The notes: a model not told the origin generated them from the letters alone. Counted from the first letter of the stretch, positions 19,449-29,022 are shown. The stretch: DNA of 64,000 nucleotides from JAFEBO01 sp044221315 (GCA_044221315.1 JBGAPK010000024.1:1-64000); one strand, 5' to 3'. A program made the numbers and translations.

Positions 19449-20012
19449 CGCTGGTGCGACCTCCAAAGGCTTGACGTCGGTTGACCGCCGGGGGACTCCG
19501 TTCCGGAGCACGCCATCCCATCGCCTGCGGCGGGAGACTGTACGAAATCGGGGGCAGGGATCGTTGCAGAGAAAGCGCCAAGGACGAGGAGCCAGGGCGG
19601 AATTGTCGAAAAAGGCGGGACCGTACCCTAACAGAATATTGCTTCGGCTCCACAGAAGCCTGTCGGGACGTGTCTCTTGGTGTCGGTTGTGCCTGTGGAT
19701 AACTCGGCGGATGAAGATTTCAAGAACCGCGCAAACGTCTGAAAAGAGCATCCTTGCGCCTTGGCGACAGAATTATCACATTCTGACTACACGATTTTGG
19801 GGCATCCAACCCTTGCAGGCACGATCTGTAGTGGTATGCTCCGGGTCCTCGACCACGGGTTCGGGCGAGTGCGTGGCGTTCGGGTCGAGCATTCGGATCG
19901 TTTCTTGTTGGCCGCGGCTGTCCAGTTGAGGTTGAAGCAGAGGAATGAGTTCGGCCGGTCCTGACGAGCGTCAAGGGCTGGAAAATCCGTCGATTTGATT
20001 GGAGATTGTTTG
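19449..20012. other. Divergent intergenic region, no gene seen
   Basis: This 564-base gap between two divergent genes holds the flgI-like ribosome-binding site at its left edge and the dcd promoter candidate towards the right. The segment about 19620-19800 is more AT-rich than its surroundings and probably holds promoters. No open frame in it looks like protein. Confidence 0.5.
19813..19840 (+). promoter_or_regulatory. Sigma70-like promoter for dcd-nrdJ
   Basis: TTGCAG at 19813-19818 and TATGCT at 19835-19840 are spaced by 16 bases, about 170 bases upstream of the dcd start. The spacing and the first three bases of each hexamer fit a housekeeping promoter. No cobalamin-riboswitch B12 box was recognised in the leader. 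Confidence 0.5.
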
Positions 20013-20591
20013 GTGTCCGTACTGTCCGACCGACAAATCCGCAAGTTGGTGAAGATCGAGCCCTTCGAGACTACCCAAAAGCGTCCGGGCAAGATCTCCT
20101 ACGGCGTTTCGAGTTACGGCTACGACGTGCGGGTCGGGACGCGATTCAAGGTATTCACGCCGGCGACACACTCGGGCGACATCGCGGTCGTCGATCCGAA
20201 GGCGTTCAGCGACGACATGATGATCGAGGTCGACGTGGCGAAGCGCCCGGCTGACAAGCAGTATGTGATCATCCCGCCCAACTCGTTCGCGCTCTGCGAG
20301 ACGGTGGAGTATCTGGATGTGCCGCGCGATGTGCTTGCGATCTGTGTCGGCAAGAGCACGTACGCCCGCTGCGGGCTGATCGTGAACGTCACGCCGCTGG
20401 AACCCGAGTGGCGCGGCAAGGTAACTCTCGAGATCAGCAACACGACGCCGCTGCCCGCGCGGGTCTATGCGAACGAGGGCGTGGCGCAGTTGATTTTTCT
20501 GAAGGCGGATGAAGTGTGCGAGAAGTCGTACGCGGACAAGGCGGGGAAGTACCAGGATCAGTCGGGCCTCACGCTTCCGAAAGTTGATTGA
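20013..20591 (+). CDS. dcd: dCTP deaminase
   Basis: A 192-residue trimeric-dUTPase-fold enzyme that deaminates dCTP to dUTP for dTMP synthesis. The core GKSTYARCGLIVNVTPLEPE followed by WRGKVTLEISN is diagnostic; the Glu of VTLE corresponds to the catalytic residue and the GKST segment binds the nucleotide. Length equals that of E. coli Dcd. The start is a GTG with GGAG eight bases upstream. A bifunctional DCD-DUT activity cannot be excluded. nrdJ follows after 37 bases, so the two deoxynucleotide genes probably form an operon. Confidence 0.93.
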   Translation: MSVLSDRQIRKLVKIEPFETTQKRPGKISYGVSSYGYDVRVGTRFKVFTPATHSGDIAVVDPKAFSDDMMIEVDVAKRPADKQYVIIPPNSFALCETVEYLDVPRDVLAICVGKSTYARCGLIVNVTPLEPEWRGKVTLEISNTTPLPARVYANEGVAQLIFLKADEVCEKSYADKAGKYQDQSGLTLPKVD

Positions 20592-20628
20592 CAACCCGTT
20601 TCAACGTTTCAGGGATGGATTCTGCCAT

Positions 20629-23600
20629 ATGAAGATCTCCCGTAAATTCACCTCGGCCAATTCCGACCCCTTCGCCTCCGTCAAGTGGGTGAAGCGGTCG
20701 TCCAAGATTTCCAATCCGGATGGTTCGGTCGTCTTTGAGATGAAAGACGCCGAGGTGCCGGAGAGTTGGTCACAGTTGGCGACCGACATCATGGTCTCCA
20801 AGTACTTCCGCAAGGCGGGAGTGCCGCAGGAAGGCGGCGGCACAGGGCCGGAGAAATCGGCACGCCAGGTGATCCACAGGCTGGCCGGGTGCTGGCGGTT
20901 TTGGGGCGAGAAGCACGGGTATTTCGACACGGCGGCGGACGCGCAGACGTTCTACGACGAGCTTGCGTACATGATGGTGCACCAGATCTGTGCGCCCAAC
21001 AGCCCGCAGTGGTTTAACACCGGGCTCAACTTTGCCTACGGCATCAGCGGGCCGGCGCAGGGACACTTTGTGGCAGACCCCAAGACCGGCGCTGTGACGC
21101 TGGCGGATGATGCATACACGCATCCTCAGCCGCACGCGTGCTTTATCCAGAGCGTGAGCGATGACCTCGTTGGTGACGGCGGGATCATGGACCTCTGGGT
21201 GCGCGAGGCGAGGCTCTTTAAGTACGGCAGCGGCACCGGGACAAACTTCAGCGGCCTGCGCGGTGAGGGCGAAAAACTCTCCGGAGGCGGCAAGAGCAGC
21301 GGGCTCATGAGCTGGCTACGGATCGGCGACCGGGCGGCGAGCGCCGTCAAGAGCGGCGGGACGACACGCCGTGCGGCCAAAATGGTCTGCCTCGACATGG
21401 ACCATCCCGACATCGAGACCTTTATCAACTGGAAAGTGCGCGAGGAGATCAAGGTCGCGGCGCTCGTCGAGGGGCTCAAGGTCCTTAAGAAAGGAAACAA
21501 GGAGATCGCCGACACGAGCGAGCGCCTTGGCCTCAAGCTCGATTACGACTTCAATGGCGAGGCGTACTACACCGTCAGCGGGCAGAACAGCAACAACTCG
21601 GTGCGGATCCCCGACGCCTTCTTCGATGCGCTCGACCGCGATGGCGATTGGAGCACGACCTGGCGCGTCAGCGGCAAGGTTGCCCGCACGTTCAAGGCGA
21701 GCAGCCTGTGGGAGCAGATCGGGTTTGCGGCGTGGCGATGCGCCGACCCGGGCGTGCAGTTCGACGGAACGATCAACGCCTGGCACACCTGCCCGAGCGC
21801 GGGGCGGATCAACGCGAGCAACCCGTGCAGCGAGTACATGTTCCTCGACAACACGGCGTGCAACCTGGCGTCGCTGAACGTGCTGCGGTTTTACGACTCC
21901 GAGGCGCGGTCGTTCGATGTCGAGCGGTACGAGCACGCGATCGATCTCTGGACCATGGTGCTCGAGATCAGCGTGCTGATGGCCGCGTTCCCGAGCCGGC
22001 CGATCGCGGAACTCTCGTGGAAGTACCGCACGCTCGGTCTGGGCTACGCCAACCTGGGCGCCATGCTGATGCAGGCGGGGATTCCCTACGACAGCGAGGA
22101 GGCTCGCGGCTTGTGCGCCGCGCTCTCGTCGATCCTGACCGGCCGGTCGTACAGGATGAGCGCGCTCATGGCTGCGGAACACGGACCGTTCCCGGGCTAT
22201 GCCGCGGACAAGAACAACATGCTCCGGGTGATCCGCAATCACCGGCTGGCGGCGTATGGCGAGGCTCGCGACAGCGGGGCGTACGAGGATCTGCGGATCC
22301 GGCCGGTGCCGATCGATCACGCGCTGTTCAAGAGCGGGCGTATCGCGGTGGCGAACGCCGAGGTGATACTGGATCGCGCGGTTGTCGCGTGGGACGACGC
22401 CCTCACCGAAGGGCAGCGGCACGGCTATCGCAACGCCCAGACAACGGTCATCGCCCCGACGGGGACGATCGGGCTGCTGATGGATTGCGATACGACCGGC
22501 GTCGAGCCCGATTTCGCTCTTGTCAAGTTCAAGAAACTCGCCGGTGGCGGCTACTTCAAAATCGCCAACGAATCGGTGCGCCCGGCGCTCAAGGCGCTCG
22601 GGTACAGCGACACCCACATCCAGGAAATCATGGAGTACCTGCTCGGAACGCTGCACCTCAACGTGCAGATTCCGCCGGACACGGCCGGTCTGAAGACGAA
22701 CATGACGCTCTCGTCCCTGCTCAGGAGCAAGGGAGTCAGCGAGAACGAAGTGCAGTCGATCACGATGAGTCTGCCCTCGATTTTCGAGTTGTCGTTCGCG
22801 TTCGGCGCCTGGTCTGTGGGAGAAGAGACTCTCAAACTGCTCGGAGTGGACCCGGTCGCGGCGAGAGCGAACTTCTCGTTCAACCTCCTGCGGCACCTTG
22901 GGCTGAGCGAACTGCAGATCGAGGGGCTGAACCGGGCGATCTGCGGGACACAGACGGTGGAGGGGGCGCCGCACCTGAAGGCCGAGCACTTGCCCGTATT
23001 TGATTGCGCCAACAAGTGCGGCCGGAGCGGGCAGCGCTACATCGCGGCGGAGGGGCACATCCGGATGATGGCGGCGGCCCAGCCGTTCATCTCCGGGGCG
23101 ATCAGCAAGACAATCAACCTGCCCAATGACGCGACCGTGGACGACATCAAGTCCTGCTACCGGCTGAGCTGGGAGTTGGGGCTGAAGGCCAATGCGCTCT
23201 ACAGGGACGGATGCAAATTGAGCCAGCCGCTCAGTTCCACCTCGGACGAGGCCAAGAGCGAACTCAAGAGCGACTCGGAAAAGGCGGAAGCGAGCGACGT
23301 GCTGCTGGGGGAATCAGAAGACAAGGCGGACGTTGCCGCGGCTCGTGCGGAAGTTGCGACTGAGGTCGTGCGGATGGCCGGGGCCGTGCAGTCCGGCAAC
23401 GAGCGGGTTGTGGTCGAGACGCAGGTGCAGATCGTGCACCGGCCGATGCGTCGGCGCCTGCCGGACACGCGTCCGAGCCTGACCCACAAGTTCAACGTGG
23501 CGGGGCACGAGGGGTACCTGTCGGTCGGGCTCTACGAAGACGGGCGCCCGGGCGAACTGTTCATCACGATGAGCAAGGAAGGCTCGACGATCGGCGGGCT

Positions 23601-24144
23601 CATGGATTCGCTGGGGACGGCCGTCTCGGTGGCGCTCCAGTACGGAGTGCCGGTCGAGAGCCTCGTCAACAAATTCAGCCACCAGCGCTTCGAGCCCGCG
23701 GGCATGACCGAGAACGCGGATATTCCGTTCGCGAAAAGTCTCGTTGACTACATCTTCCGCTGGCTGGGCATGCAGTTCATCCCTGGCTATCGCGAGGCGC
23801 ACGCTCCCAAGCGGGAGCCGGAGCAGGCCACGCCGCTTCACGCGCCTGAAGGCCGGATTTCGGCAGATTGGGCGAAGGAGCCGGAGAAGCCCCGGCTGAC
23901 GGTCGATTCGCCGCGCTCCGTCCAGGCGTTCGCCGAAAACTTCACGCGTGCGTCGACAGCGGTGGGAGCGGTGGGCGCGATGAAGGTGCAGGGCGGCGCT
24001 CAGCCGAGCGTTGCTTCGGCGCTGTCGGTGGCGATGGAAAGCCTCGGTGATGCGCCGGCGTGCGATTCGTGCGGCACGATCACGGTTCGGAGCGGTACGT
24101 GCTACAAGTGCCTCAACTGCGGGGCGAGCATGGGCTGCAGCTAG
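20629..24144 (+). CDS. nrdJ: Adenosylcobalamin-dependent ribonucleotide reductase (class II)
   Basis: A 1171-residue class II reductase that makes deoxynucleotides using AdoCbl in place of an R2 subunit. Visible landmarks are NSPQWFNTGL, the catalytic-site NPCSEYMFLDNTACNLAS, and the GTIGLLMDCDTTGVEPD loop. A TSCPD domain near GELFITMSKEGSTIGGL (about residue 985) follows, and the Cys-rich tail CDSCGTITVRSGTCYKC ... CLNCG ends the protein, as in the large NrdJ group. The ATG at 20629 overlaps the stop of a five-codon frame (20615-20632, MDSAI) that begins just after an AGGGA, so initiation may be coupled to it. Confidence 0.95.
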   Translation: MKISRKFTSANSDPFASVKWVKRSSKISNPDGSVVFEMKDAEVPESWSQLATDIMVSKYFRKAGVPQEGGGTGPEKSARQVIHRLAGCWRFWGEKHGYFDTAADAQTFYDELAYMMVHQICAPNSPQWFNTGLNFAYGISGPAQGHFVADPKTGAVTLADDAYTHPQPHACFIQSVSDDLVGDGGIMDLWVREARLFKYGSGTGTNFSGLRGEGEKLSGGGKSSGLMSWLRIGDRAASAVKSGGTTRRAAKMVCLDMDHPDIETFINWKVREEIKVAALVEGLKVLKKGNKEIADTSERLGLKLDYDFNGEAYYTVSGQNSNNSVRIPDAFFDALDRDGDWSTTWRVSGKVARTFKASSLWEQIGFAAWRCADPGVQFDGTINAWHTCPSAGRINASNPCSEYMFLDNTACNLASLNVLRFYDSEARSFDVERYEHAIDLWTMVLEISVLMAAFPSRPIAELSWKYRTLGLGYANLGAMLMQAGIPYDSEEARGLCAALSSILTGRSYRMSALMAAEHGPFPGYAADKNNMLRVIRNHRLAAYGEARDSGAYEDLRIRPVPIDHALFKSGRIAVANAEVILDRAVVAWDDALTEGQRHGYRNAQTTVIAPTGTIGLLMDCDTTGVEPDFALVKFKKLAGGGYFKIANESVRPALKALGYSDTHIQEIMEYLLGTLHLNVQIPPDTAGLKTNMTLSSLLRSKGVSENEVQSITMSLPSIFELSFAFGAWSVGEETLKLLGVDPVAARANFSFNLLRHLGLSELQIEGLNRAICGTQTVEGAPHLKAEHLPVFDCANKCGRSGQRYIAAEGHIRMMAAAQPFISGAISKTINLPNDATVDDIKSCYRLSWELGLKANALYRDGCKLSQPLSSTSDEAKSELKSDSEKAEASDVLLGESEDKADVAAARAEVATEVVRMAGAVQSGNERVVVETQVQIVHRPMRRRLPDTRPSLTHKFNVAGHEGYLSVGLYEDGRPGELFITMSKEGSTIGGLMDSLGTAVSVALQYGVPVESLVNKFSHQRFEPAGMTENADIPFAKSLVDYIFRWLGMQFIPGYREAHAPKREPEQATPLHAPEGRISADWAKEPEKPRLTVDSPRSVQAFAENFTRASTAVGAVGAMKVQGGAQPSVASALSVAMESLGDAPACDSCGTITVRSGTCYKCLNCGASMGCS

Positions 24145-24748
24145 AAAGCGTTCTTGCGGCGCGCGTGTGCGCGTCTTCGCAGAGGCCCGCGGCTTGCAAA
24201 AGCCGGCCCCGGGCGCATTCGAATTTCGCCGCGAAATTCGGGTGACAGGATCCGGTTTCACGCCTTATCCGGCAGCGGGAGGGAACCCTGCCGAGGCCGG
24301 CGGCACGGAATGGCCGCCGTCCTGATCCGAGACTTTTCGATTCACGACGACTGGAGGAGCCGGCGCGGCCGGAAATCCTGGGCAGAGCCGACGGAACCGT
24401 CGGGTTCGGCGGAGACGCCCGACATGCCCTGTCATGGATGAATCGGAAAACAAGGCGCGAGGCTGGAAGTTGGTCGGCGTGGCGTTCTCGGACATTGGTC
24501 CGTGCACGCCGCCGCGGACCTCTGCGAAGGCGCACCGCGCCGCCGGCAAATAAGAGAGCAGGACCTAACAATACCAGAAAACAGAGGGTTTTCCTGCGCA
24601 AGAAAAACAGCAAAAATGGGTAGGTTGGGGTTGCAAAAACAGAAGTTCTGGTGACAATAGGGACCGGAGGTTTGGCCTTCTTCCGCCCGCAGTGGCTTCC
24701 GATTTTTGCGGGGGAGGACGGGGAAGGCCCATAGAGAGAGGAATACCA
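24145..24748 (+). other. Long intergenic region with hairpins, no gene seen
   Basis: This 604-base region between nrdJ and the first PEP-CTERM gene contains no convincing coding frame. A perfect 9-bp hairpin, CGAATTTCG/CGAAATTCG with loop CCG, lies at 24220-24240 and could help end the nrdJ transcript, although no T-run follows. The final 180 bases are AT-rich and carry the promoter candidate at 24631. Confidence 0.5.
24631..24658 (+). promoter_or_regulatory. Promoter candidate for the first PEP-CTERM gene
   Basis: TTGCAA at 24631-24636 and GACAAT at 24653-24658 are spaced by 16 bases, in the only AT-rich part of the gap and about 90 bases before the GTG start. The -10 box is a weak match. 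Confidence 0.4.
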
Positions 24749-25423
24749 GTGCGCAGCAATTTTGCAATCGCTCTCGGGACGTTGAGCATGGCTGTCATCG
24801 CAGGCGCGGCATCCGCCGGCCCGCTCGTGACATTCACCTACACAAACCTGAGCGGCGGCTACACGGACAATGGAAACAACACGGGCCTGTTCACGGCAGT
24901 CGCCGCGAACAACGCCGTCCTGAGGACCGATGGTTCCGTGACCCGCGTGAACGGCCCCGGCGCCGGCACGGCGGTGTTCAACCCAGGTTTCCTGGGTGGA
25001 TCCGCGGCTGATTTCCGGATCGACCTGTCGGTCTTCGCCAAGAACAACATCTTCGGGACGGCCTCCGGTGCTGGGCATTTCACCGCCTGGGACCGCCTCG
25101 GCAACCGCTTGGACGGCGACCTGTCGGGAGACTGGATCAACTTCGGCGGTGCGACGTTCTTCAACGGCGCAATCTCGAACAGCGTGTTTACGCCGCTCTT
25201 CGGCGGAGCCTTTGTCGGCGACACTGGCTTCTTCGCCTCGAACGTTCCCGGTCAGCCCTTGGACGGTTCCTTGGTCCAGTTGTTCTTGGACGCACCGGGC
25301 GGTTTCTTCAACGGCGATTTCCGTGAAGTCTCAACGGGTGTGGCCGGGCAGCTGGTGCCCTCGGCCTCCTCTCTGGCCCTGATGGGTCTCGGCGGGCTGA
25401 TCGCCGGCCGTCGCCGCCGCTGA
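24749..25423 (+). CDS. PEP-CTERM-type secreted protein (tandem paralog 1)
   Basis: A 224-residue exported protein. It has an N-terminal signal peptide (FAIALGTLSMAVIAGAASA), a beta-rich domain starting GPLVTFTYTNLSG, and a C-terminal sorting tail, QLVPSASSLALMGLGGLIAG then RRRR. In PEP-CTERM systems the tail is cut by an exosortase during transfer to the cell surface or matrix; no exosortase gene is in the window. The GTG start is supported by AGAGGA at 24736-24741. The neighbour at 25738 is a clear paralog. The function of the ectodomain is unknown. Confidence 0.85.
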   Translation: MRSNFAIALGTLSMAVIAGAASAGPLVTFTYTNLSGGYTDNGNNTGLFTAVAANNAVLRTDGSVTRVNGPGAGTAVFNPGFLGGSAADFRIDLSVFAKNNIFGTASGAGHFTAWDRLGNRLDGDLSGDWINFGGATFFNGAISNSVFTPLFGGAFVGDTGFFASNVPGQPLDGSLVQLFLDAPGGFFNGDFREVSTGVAGQLVPSASSLALMGLGGLIAGRRRR

Positions 25424-25450
25424 TTGAGATCATCAAGATATCCGAACAAA

Positions 25451-25477
25451 GACCGGCCAAAATTGGCCGGTCTTTTT
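25451..25477 (+). terminator. Strong rho-independent terminator
   Basis: A perfect 9-bp stem, GACCGGCCA and TGGCCGGTC, with loop AAAT is followed directly by TTTTT. It lies 27 bases after the stop of the first PEP-CTERM gene and separates it from its paralog. Confidence 0.93.
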
Positions 25478-25737
25478 CATTTGGCGGCGGTTCAGGCGGA
25501 AATTGCGGTCCGGTAATGGGACCTGGCGACTTCTTCGCGAGGAAATCTGGGTGGGGGTTCAAGTTTTCATCTGAGTTGCCTTGCCGAAGCTGCGGCCTGG
25601 TGCATGTTTGACGAGTGGGAGAGTCCCGCGCGTTGTGGTCGCGTGTGTTGGCGACCGGCCGGGCCTCTTAGGTGTCACGCACCGGGTTCCTGGCAATGTG
25701 GTGTCCGGCCCGCGGAGAGGAAGAGAGAGGAGCAGTG
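25478..25737 (+). other. Spacer between tandem paralogs
   Basis: The 260 bases after the terminator hold no convincing gene. They should contain the promoter and leader of the second paralog, but no clear -35/-10 pair was found. Confidence 0.4.
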
Positions 25738-26433
25738 GTGAAGATTTCCAATACGAACATTCTGGGTCTGGCTGTTGGGCTTGCTGCAGCGGTCGCGACC
25801 GTTGCGTCTGCGGGCCCGTTGGTGACGTTTACGTACACCAATCTGTCGGGTCAATACGCGTACAACGGTGCGATCCTGGACACGGGGCAGTTTCATGCTT
25901 CCGCGGTCAGCACTCCCGTGCTGCAGACCGACGGCAGCGTGAGCCTGGTTCCCGGCCCCGGCGCCGGCACCGCCGTGTTCAACCCCGGCTTTACCGCCCG
26001 CACCGTCGCGAGCTTTGACATCGACATCAGTTTCTTCGGTCGCGTCGGCAATATGGCTTCGGGCAATGGCTCGTTCACGTCGAAGGACGTGTTCGGCAAC
26101 GTCCTGACCGGCCAGCTCGCCGGCGACTGGGTGATGTTCGGTGGAGCGGTGTTCTTCAACGGTGCGATCCGGAACGCGGTCTTCATCCCCAACCCCCTCG
26201 TTGGTCCCTTGTTCACGGGTGAGACGGGCTCGTTCAACATGCTCCCCCCGATGGCGGCTCAACCGCTCGACGGCTCGATCGTGCAGATCTTCCTCGCCGA
26301 TCCTCCGAATGCCTATATGGATCACGACTTCCGCCAGATTTCCACCGGCGTTGCCGGTCAGTTGATTCCGACGCCCGCGTCGATGGCGCTCATGGGCCTT
26401 GGTGGGTTGGTCGCGACCCGCCGCCGGCGCTAG
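25738..26433 (+). CDS. PEP-CTERM-type secreted protein (tandem paralog 2)
   Basis: A 231-residue protein homologous along its whole length to the gene at 24749. Shared segments include GPLVTFTYTNLSG, GPGAGTAVFNPGF, a GDW-x-x-FGGA-x-FFNGAI core, QPLDGS and STGVAGQL. It has a signal peptide ending near TVASA and the tail QLIPTPASMALMGLGGLVAT then RRRR. The GTG at 25738 is chosen because GAGAGGAG precedes it at suitable spacing and the N termini of the paralogs then match. It is probably a surface or matrix protein; the role is unknown. Confidence 0.85.
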   Translation: MKISNTNILGLAVGLAAAVATVASAGPLVTFTYTNLSGQYAYNGAILDTGQFHASAVSTPVLQTDGSVSLVPGPGAGTAVFNPGFTARTVASFDIDISFFGRVGNMASGNGSFTSKDVFGNVLTGQLAGDWVMFGGAVFFNGAIRNAVFIPNPLVGPLFTGETGSFNMLPPMAAQPLDGSIVQIFLADPPNAYMDHDFRQISTGVAGQLIPTPASMALMGLGGLVATRRRR

Positions 26434-26463
26434 TTCGGCCGAGTCAGGGAAGAGAAAAAGGCG

Positions 26464-26495
26464 CAAGGCCCGCGAGTTTCGCGGGCCTTGTGGCT
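26464..26495. terminator. Strong terminator between convergent genes
   Basis: A perfect 12-bp stem, CAAGGCCCGCGA and TCGCGGGCCTTG, with loop GTT is flanked by AAAAAG on the left and CTTTTT on the right. It can therefore act for the PEP-CTERM gene (+) and for floA (-). Confidence 0.92.
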
Positions 26496-26622
26496 TTTTG
26501 GGGAAGAACGCTTGGTCGTTTTCCTGACGCCGCGCCAAGGCGGCTCCGATCCGGGTACACGGCGACCGCGAAAGCGTCGGATCTCGCGGGGGCGAGGACT
26601 GGTACCGGACGAATGGAACCGC

Positions 26623-27636
26623 CTAGCTCTGCTGGTGGGGCGGGGCGGTCTCGCCGGCGATACCCATCCGCATTGCGGTGTCGGCCTGCACGTTCTGCAT
26701 GCGGTAGTAGTCCATTACGCCCATCTTGCCCATGCGCAGGGCCTCGGCGAGGGCCTTGGGGACCTCGGCCTGGGCGAGCGTCACGATCGCCTGGTTCTCC
26801 TGGATCTTGGCCTTGTTTTCCTGCTCCAAGGCCAGTGCCAGCGAGCGGCGCTTTTCGGCCTCGGCCTGAAAGCGGGACTTGTCCGCCTGGGCCTGATCGC
26901 CCTGGAGTTTGGCGCCGATGTTCTCGCCGACATCGATGTCGGCGATGTCGATCGAAAGGATTTCGAAGGCGGTCCCGGCATCGAGGCCCGAGCGCATCAC
27001 GGTCTTGGAGATTTCGTCGGGGTTCTCCAGCACGGCCTTGTGGTCGTGGGCCGAGCCGATGGTGCTGACGATGCCTTGGCCGACGCGGGCGATGATGGTC
27101 TCTTCGGTCGCGCCGCCGATCAGGCGGGCGATGTTGGTCCGGACCGTCACGCGGGCCTTGCACTTGAGCTGGATGCCGTCCTTGGCAACGGCGTCGATGG
27201 TGGGGCGGGGGCCGTTGACGGCGGGGCAATCGATGACCTTGGGGTTCACGCTGGTCTGGACGGCGTCGACGATGTCGCGCCCCGCGAGGTCGATGGCGGT
27301 GGCGGTATCCCAGGTGAGCGGAATTCGCGCTTTCTGGGCCGAAATCAGGGCGTTGATGACGTTGCGGACGCGTCCGCCGGCGAGGTAGTGCGTTTCGAGC
27401 GCGTTGGTTGGGATGTCCATGCCTGCCTTCACGGCCTGGATGCGGCAGTAGACGATATTTCGGACATCGACCTTGCGGAAACGCATCGCGACCATGTCGA
27501 AAAGCCCTACGCGGGCGTTGCTGAGCAAGGCCTGGAACCACAGCGCGGCGAACTGGAGGAACACGAAAAGGAAGACAAAGAAGATGACGAGCGCGAGAGC
27601 GCCCAGGCCGATCCAGACGGGAGTGGGGATTTGCAT
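26623..27636 (-). CDS. floA: Flotillin-like protein FloA
   Basis: A 337-residue SPFH-family membrane protein of the YqfA/FloA type, which organises membrane microdomains in bacteria. A membrane helix at about residues 8-32 is followed by the family-typical FQALLSNARVGLFDMVAMRF, a PHB/SPFH domain, and a Glu/Ala/Gln-rich coiled coil (AEAEKRRSLALALEQENKAK). The GGAG upstream on the minus strand supports the ATG at 27636. FloA is commonly encoded next to nfeD genes; here the two nfeD genes lie about 10 kb away. Transcription likely ends at the bidirectional hairpin at 26464. Confidence 0.9.
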   Translation of the reverse strand: MQIPTPVWIGLGALALVIFFVFLFVFLQFAALWFQALLSNARVGLFDMVAMRFRKVDVRNIVYCRIQAVKAGMDIPTNALETHYLAGGRVRNVINALISAQKARIPLTWDTATAIDLAGRDIVDAVQTSVNPKVIDCPAVNGPRPTIDAVAKDGIQLKCKARVTVRTNIARLIGGATEETIIARVGQGIVSTIGSAHDHKAVLENPDEISKTVMRSGLDAGTAFEILSIDIADIDVGENIGAKLQGDQAQADKSRFQAEAEKRRSLALALEQENKAKIQENQAIVTLAQAEVPKALAEALRMGKMGVMDYYRMQNVQADTAMRMGIAGETAPPHQQS

Positions 27637-27708
27637 GCAAAAAGCTCCGAGAGTGCGCGTCCCGGCGTGATCCGGGATCGCCCGCGAGTATAGAGAACCG
27701 GAGGCGGG

Positions 27709-29022
27709 CTACTTGCCCGCGTCTTCGGCGAGATCGAAGGGCTTGTCGTGGAGTTTGTCGAGGCGCCGGATCTCGGGGACGAGCCAGGCGACGCCGGCGA
27801 CGACGAGGATGGTGCCGATACCGCCGCTGACGACACTGAAGACCGGGCCGAAGAACCGGGCGACCAGACCGGACTCGAACGAACCGAGTTCGTTGGAGCA
27901 CTCGATGAAGACGCTGTTCACGGCGGAGACGCGCCCGCGCAGGTTGCGGGGCGTGCGAAGCTGCACGAGCACGTGGCGGACGACGATCGAGACGCTGTCG
28001 AGTGCGCCGAGCGCGATGAGCATGGCGAGGGAGAACCAAAAGGTCGTTGAGAGACCGAAGGCGATGGTGCAGGCGCCGAATCCGGCGATGCACAGAAGCA
28101 TGGAAATGCCCGCCTTTCGGATGAGCGGGAAATAGGCGAGCCAGAGGGCCATGGCGGCGGCGCCGATGTAGGACGCAGCCTTCAGCCAGCCGAGACCGAC
28201 CGGGCCGACGTGCAAAATCTCGGAGGCGTAGATCGGGAGCAGCCCGGTCGCGCCTCCCAGGAGCACCGCGAAGAGATCGAGCGTGATCACGGCGAAGATG
28301 GTGCGTTCTTTCCAAAGGTGGCTGAGGCCGGCGAGCATGCCGGAGAAGGACATCTTGCCCTTGCCGGCCTGGTGGTGGGCGATGGGCTTGAGGCCAAGGG
28401 TGGTGAGCGCGAAGACCGCGCAGAGCAACCCGGAAACGGCGTATGTGGACCATGCGTGACCGGTGACCTCGATGAGCAGCCCGGCGAGGAGCGGTCCGGC
28501 GATAGCGGCAACCTGAAACATGCCGCTGTTCCAGGTGACGGCGTTGGGGAAAATGCTCTCGGGGACAAGATCGGGCAGCAGGCTGGAGCGGGTGGGCCCG
28601 TTAAAGGAGCGGACGCAGCCGGAGAGCGTGATGAGGACGAAAATGGTCCAGAGCGAGGCGGTGGACCACGAGGCAAGGGCGAGCAGCCCGGCCATCAGGG
28701 CGAAGCCGGACTGGGTGATGAGCAGGACGCGCTTGCGATCGAACGAATCGATGACATAGCCCGCGGGAAGTGCCATCGCGACGACAGGGAGCGCGCGGGC
28801 GAGGCCGATAAAGCCCAGGGCGAGCGAGGCGCCGCCTTTGCCGAGGAAGCCCTCGGAGGTGGCCCGCTGGTAGACCTCCCAGGCGAGCGCCATCCCCATC
28901 ATCTGGAGGCCGGTGGCGGACGCGAAAAAGCCCGCGGCGAAGAGCCGGTAGTTAGGGTGACGGAGCGCGGCGAAGGGGTCGTGCTTGGCCTTCGCTGAGT
29001 GAGAGTGGGGGTGCTTGGCCAT
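27709..29022 (-). CDS. MFS transporter, enterobactin-exporter-like
   Basis: A 437-residue protein with about 12 hydrophobic segments and the layout of the MFS_3/EntS-like group, beginning FAALRHPNYRLFAAGFFAS. The loop motif GYVIDSFDRKRVLL matches the conserved MFS loop between helices 2 and 3, and VLVQLRTPRNLRGRVSAVNS is typical of this subfamily. The substrate cannot be told from sequence; relatives export siderophores or drugs. It lies 72 bases upstream of floA and 83 bases downstream of the DUF4166 gene, all on the minus strand. Confidence 0.85.
   Translation of the reverse strand: MAKHPHSHSAKAKHDPFAALRHPNYRLFAAGFFASATGLQMMGMALAWEVYQRATSEGFLGKGGASLALGFIGLARALPVVAMALPAGYVIDSFDRKRVLLITQSGFALMAGLLALASWSTASLWTIFVLITLSGCVRSFNGPTRSSLLPDLVPESIFPNAVTWNSGMFQVAAIAGPLLAGLLIEVTGHAWSTYAVSGLLCAVFALTTLGLKPIAHHQAGKGKMSFSGMLAGLSHLWKERTIFAVITLDLFAVLLGGATGLLPIYASEILHVGPVGLGWLKAASYIGAAAMALWLAYFPLIRKAGISMLLCIAGFGACTIAFGLSTTFWFSLAMLIALGALDSVSIVVRHVLVQLRTPRNLRGRVSAVNSVFIECSNELGSFESGLVARFFGPVFSVVSGGIGTILVVAGVAWLVPEIRRLDKLHDKPFDLAEDAGK

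Noticed and set aside
21316..23058. 580-codon minus-strand frame opposite nrdJ
   Set aside because: It lies opposite the most conserved part of nrdJ and is Arg/Val-rich without any domain.
19449..24748. Cobalamin riboswitch before nrdJ
   Set aside because: No B12 box or the expected conserved core was seen upstream of dcd or nrdJ.
26444..28453. 669-codon minus-strand frame across floA and the MFS gene
   Set aside because: It is a shifted frame over two real genes; the product is extremely Arg/His/Pro-rich.
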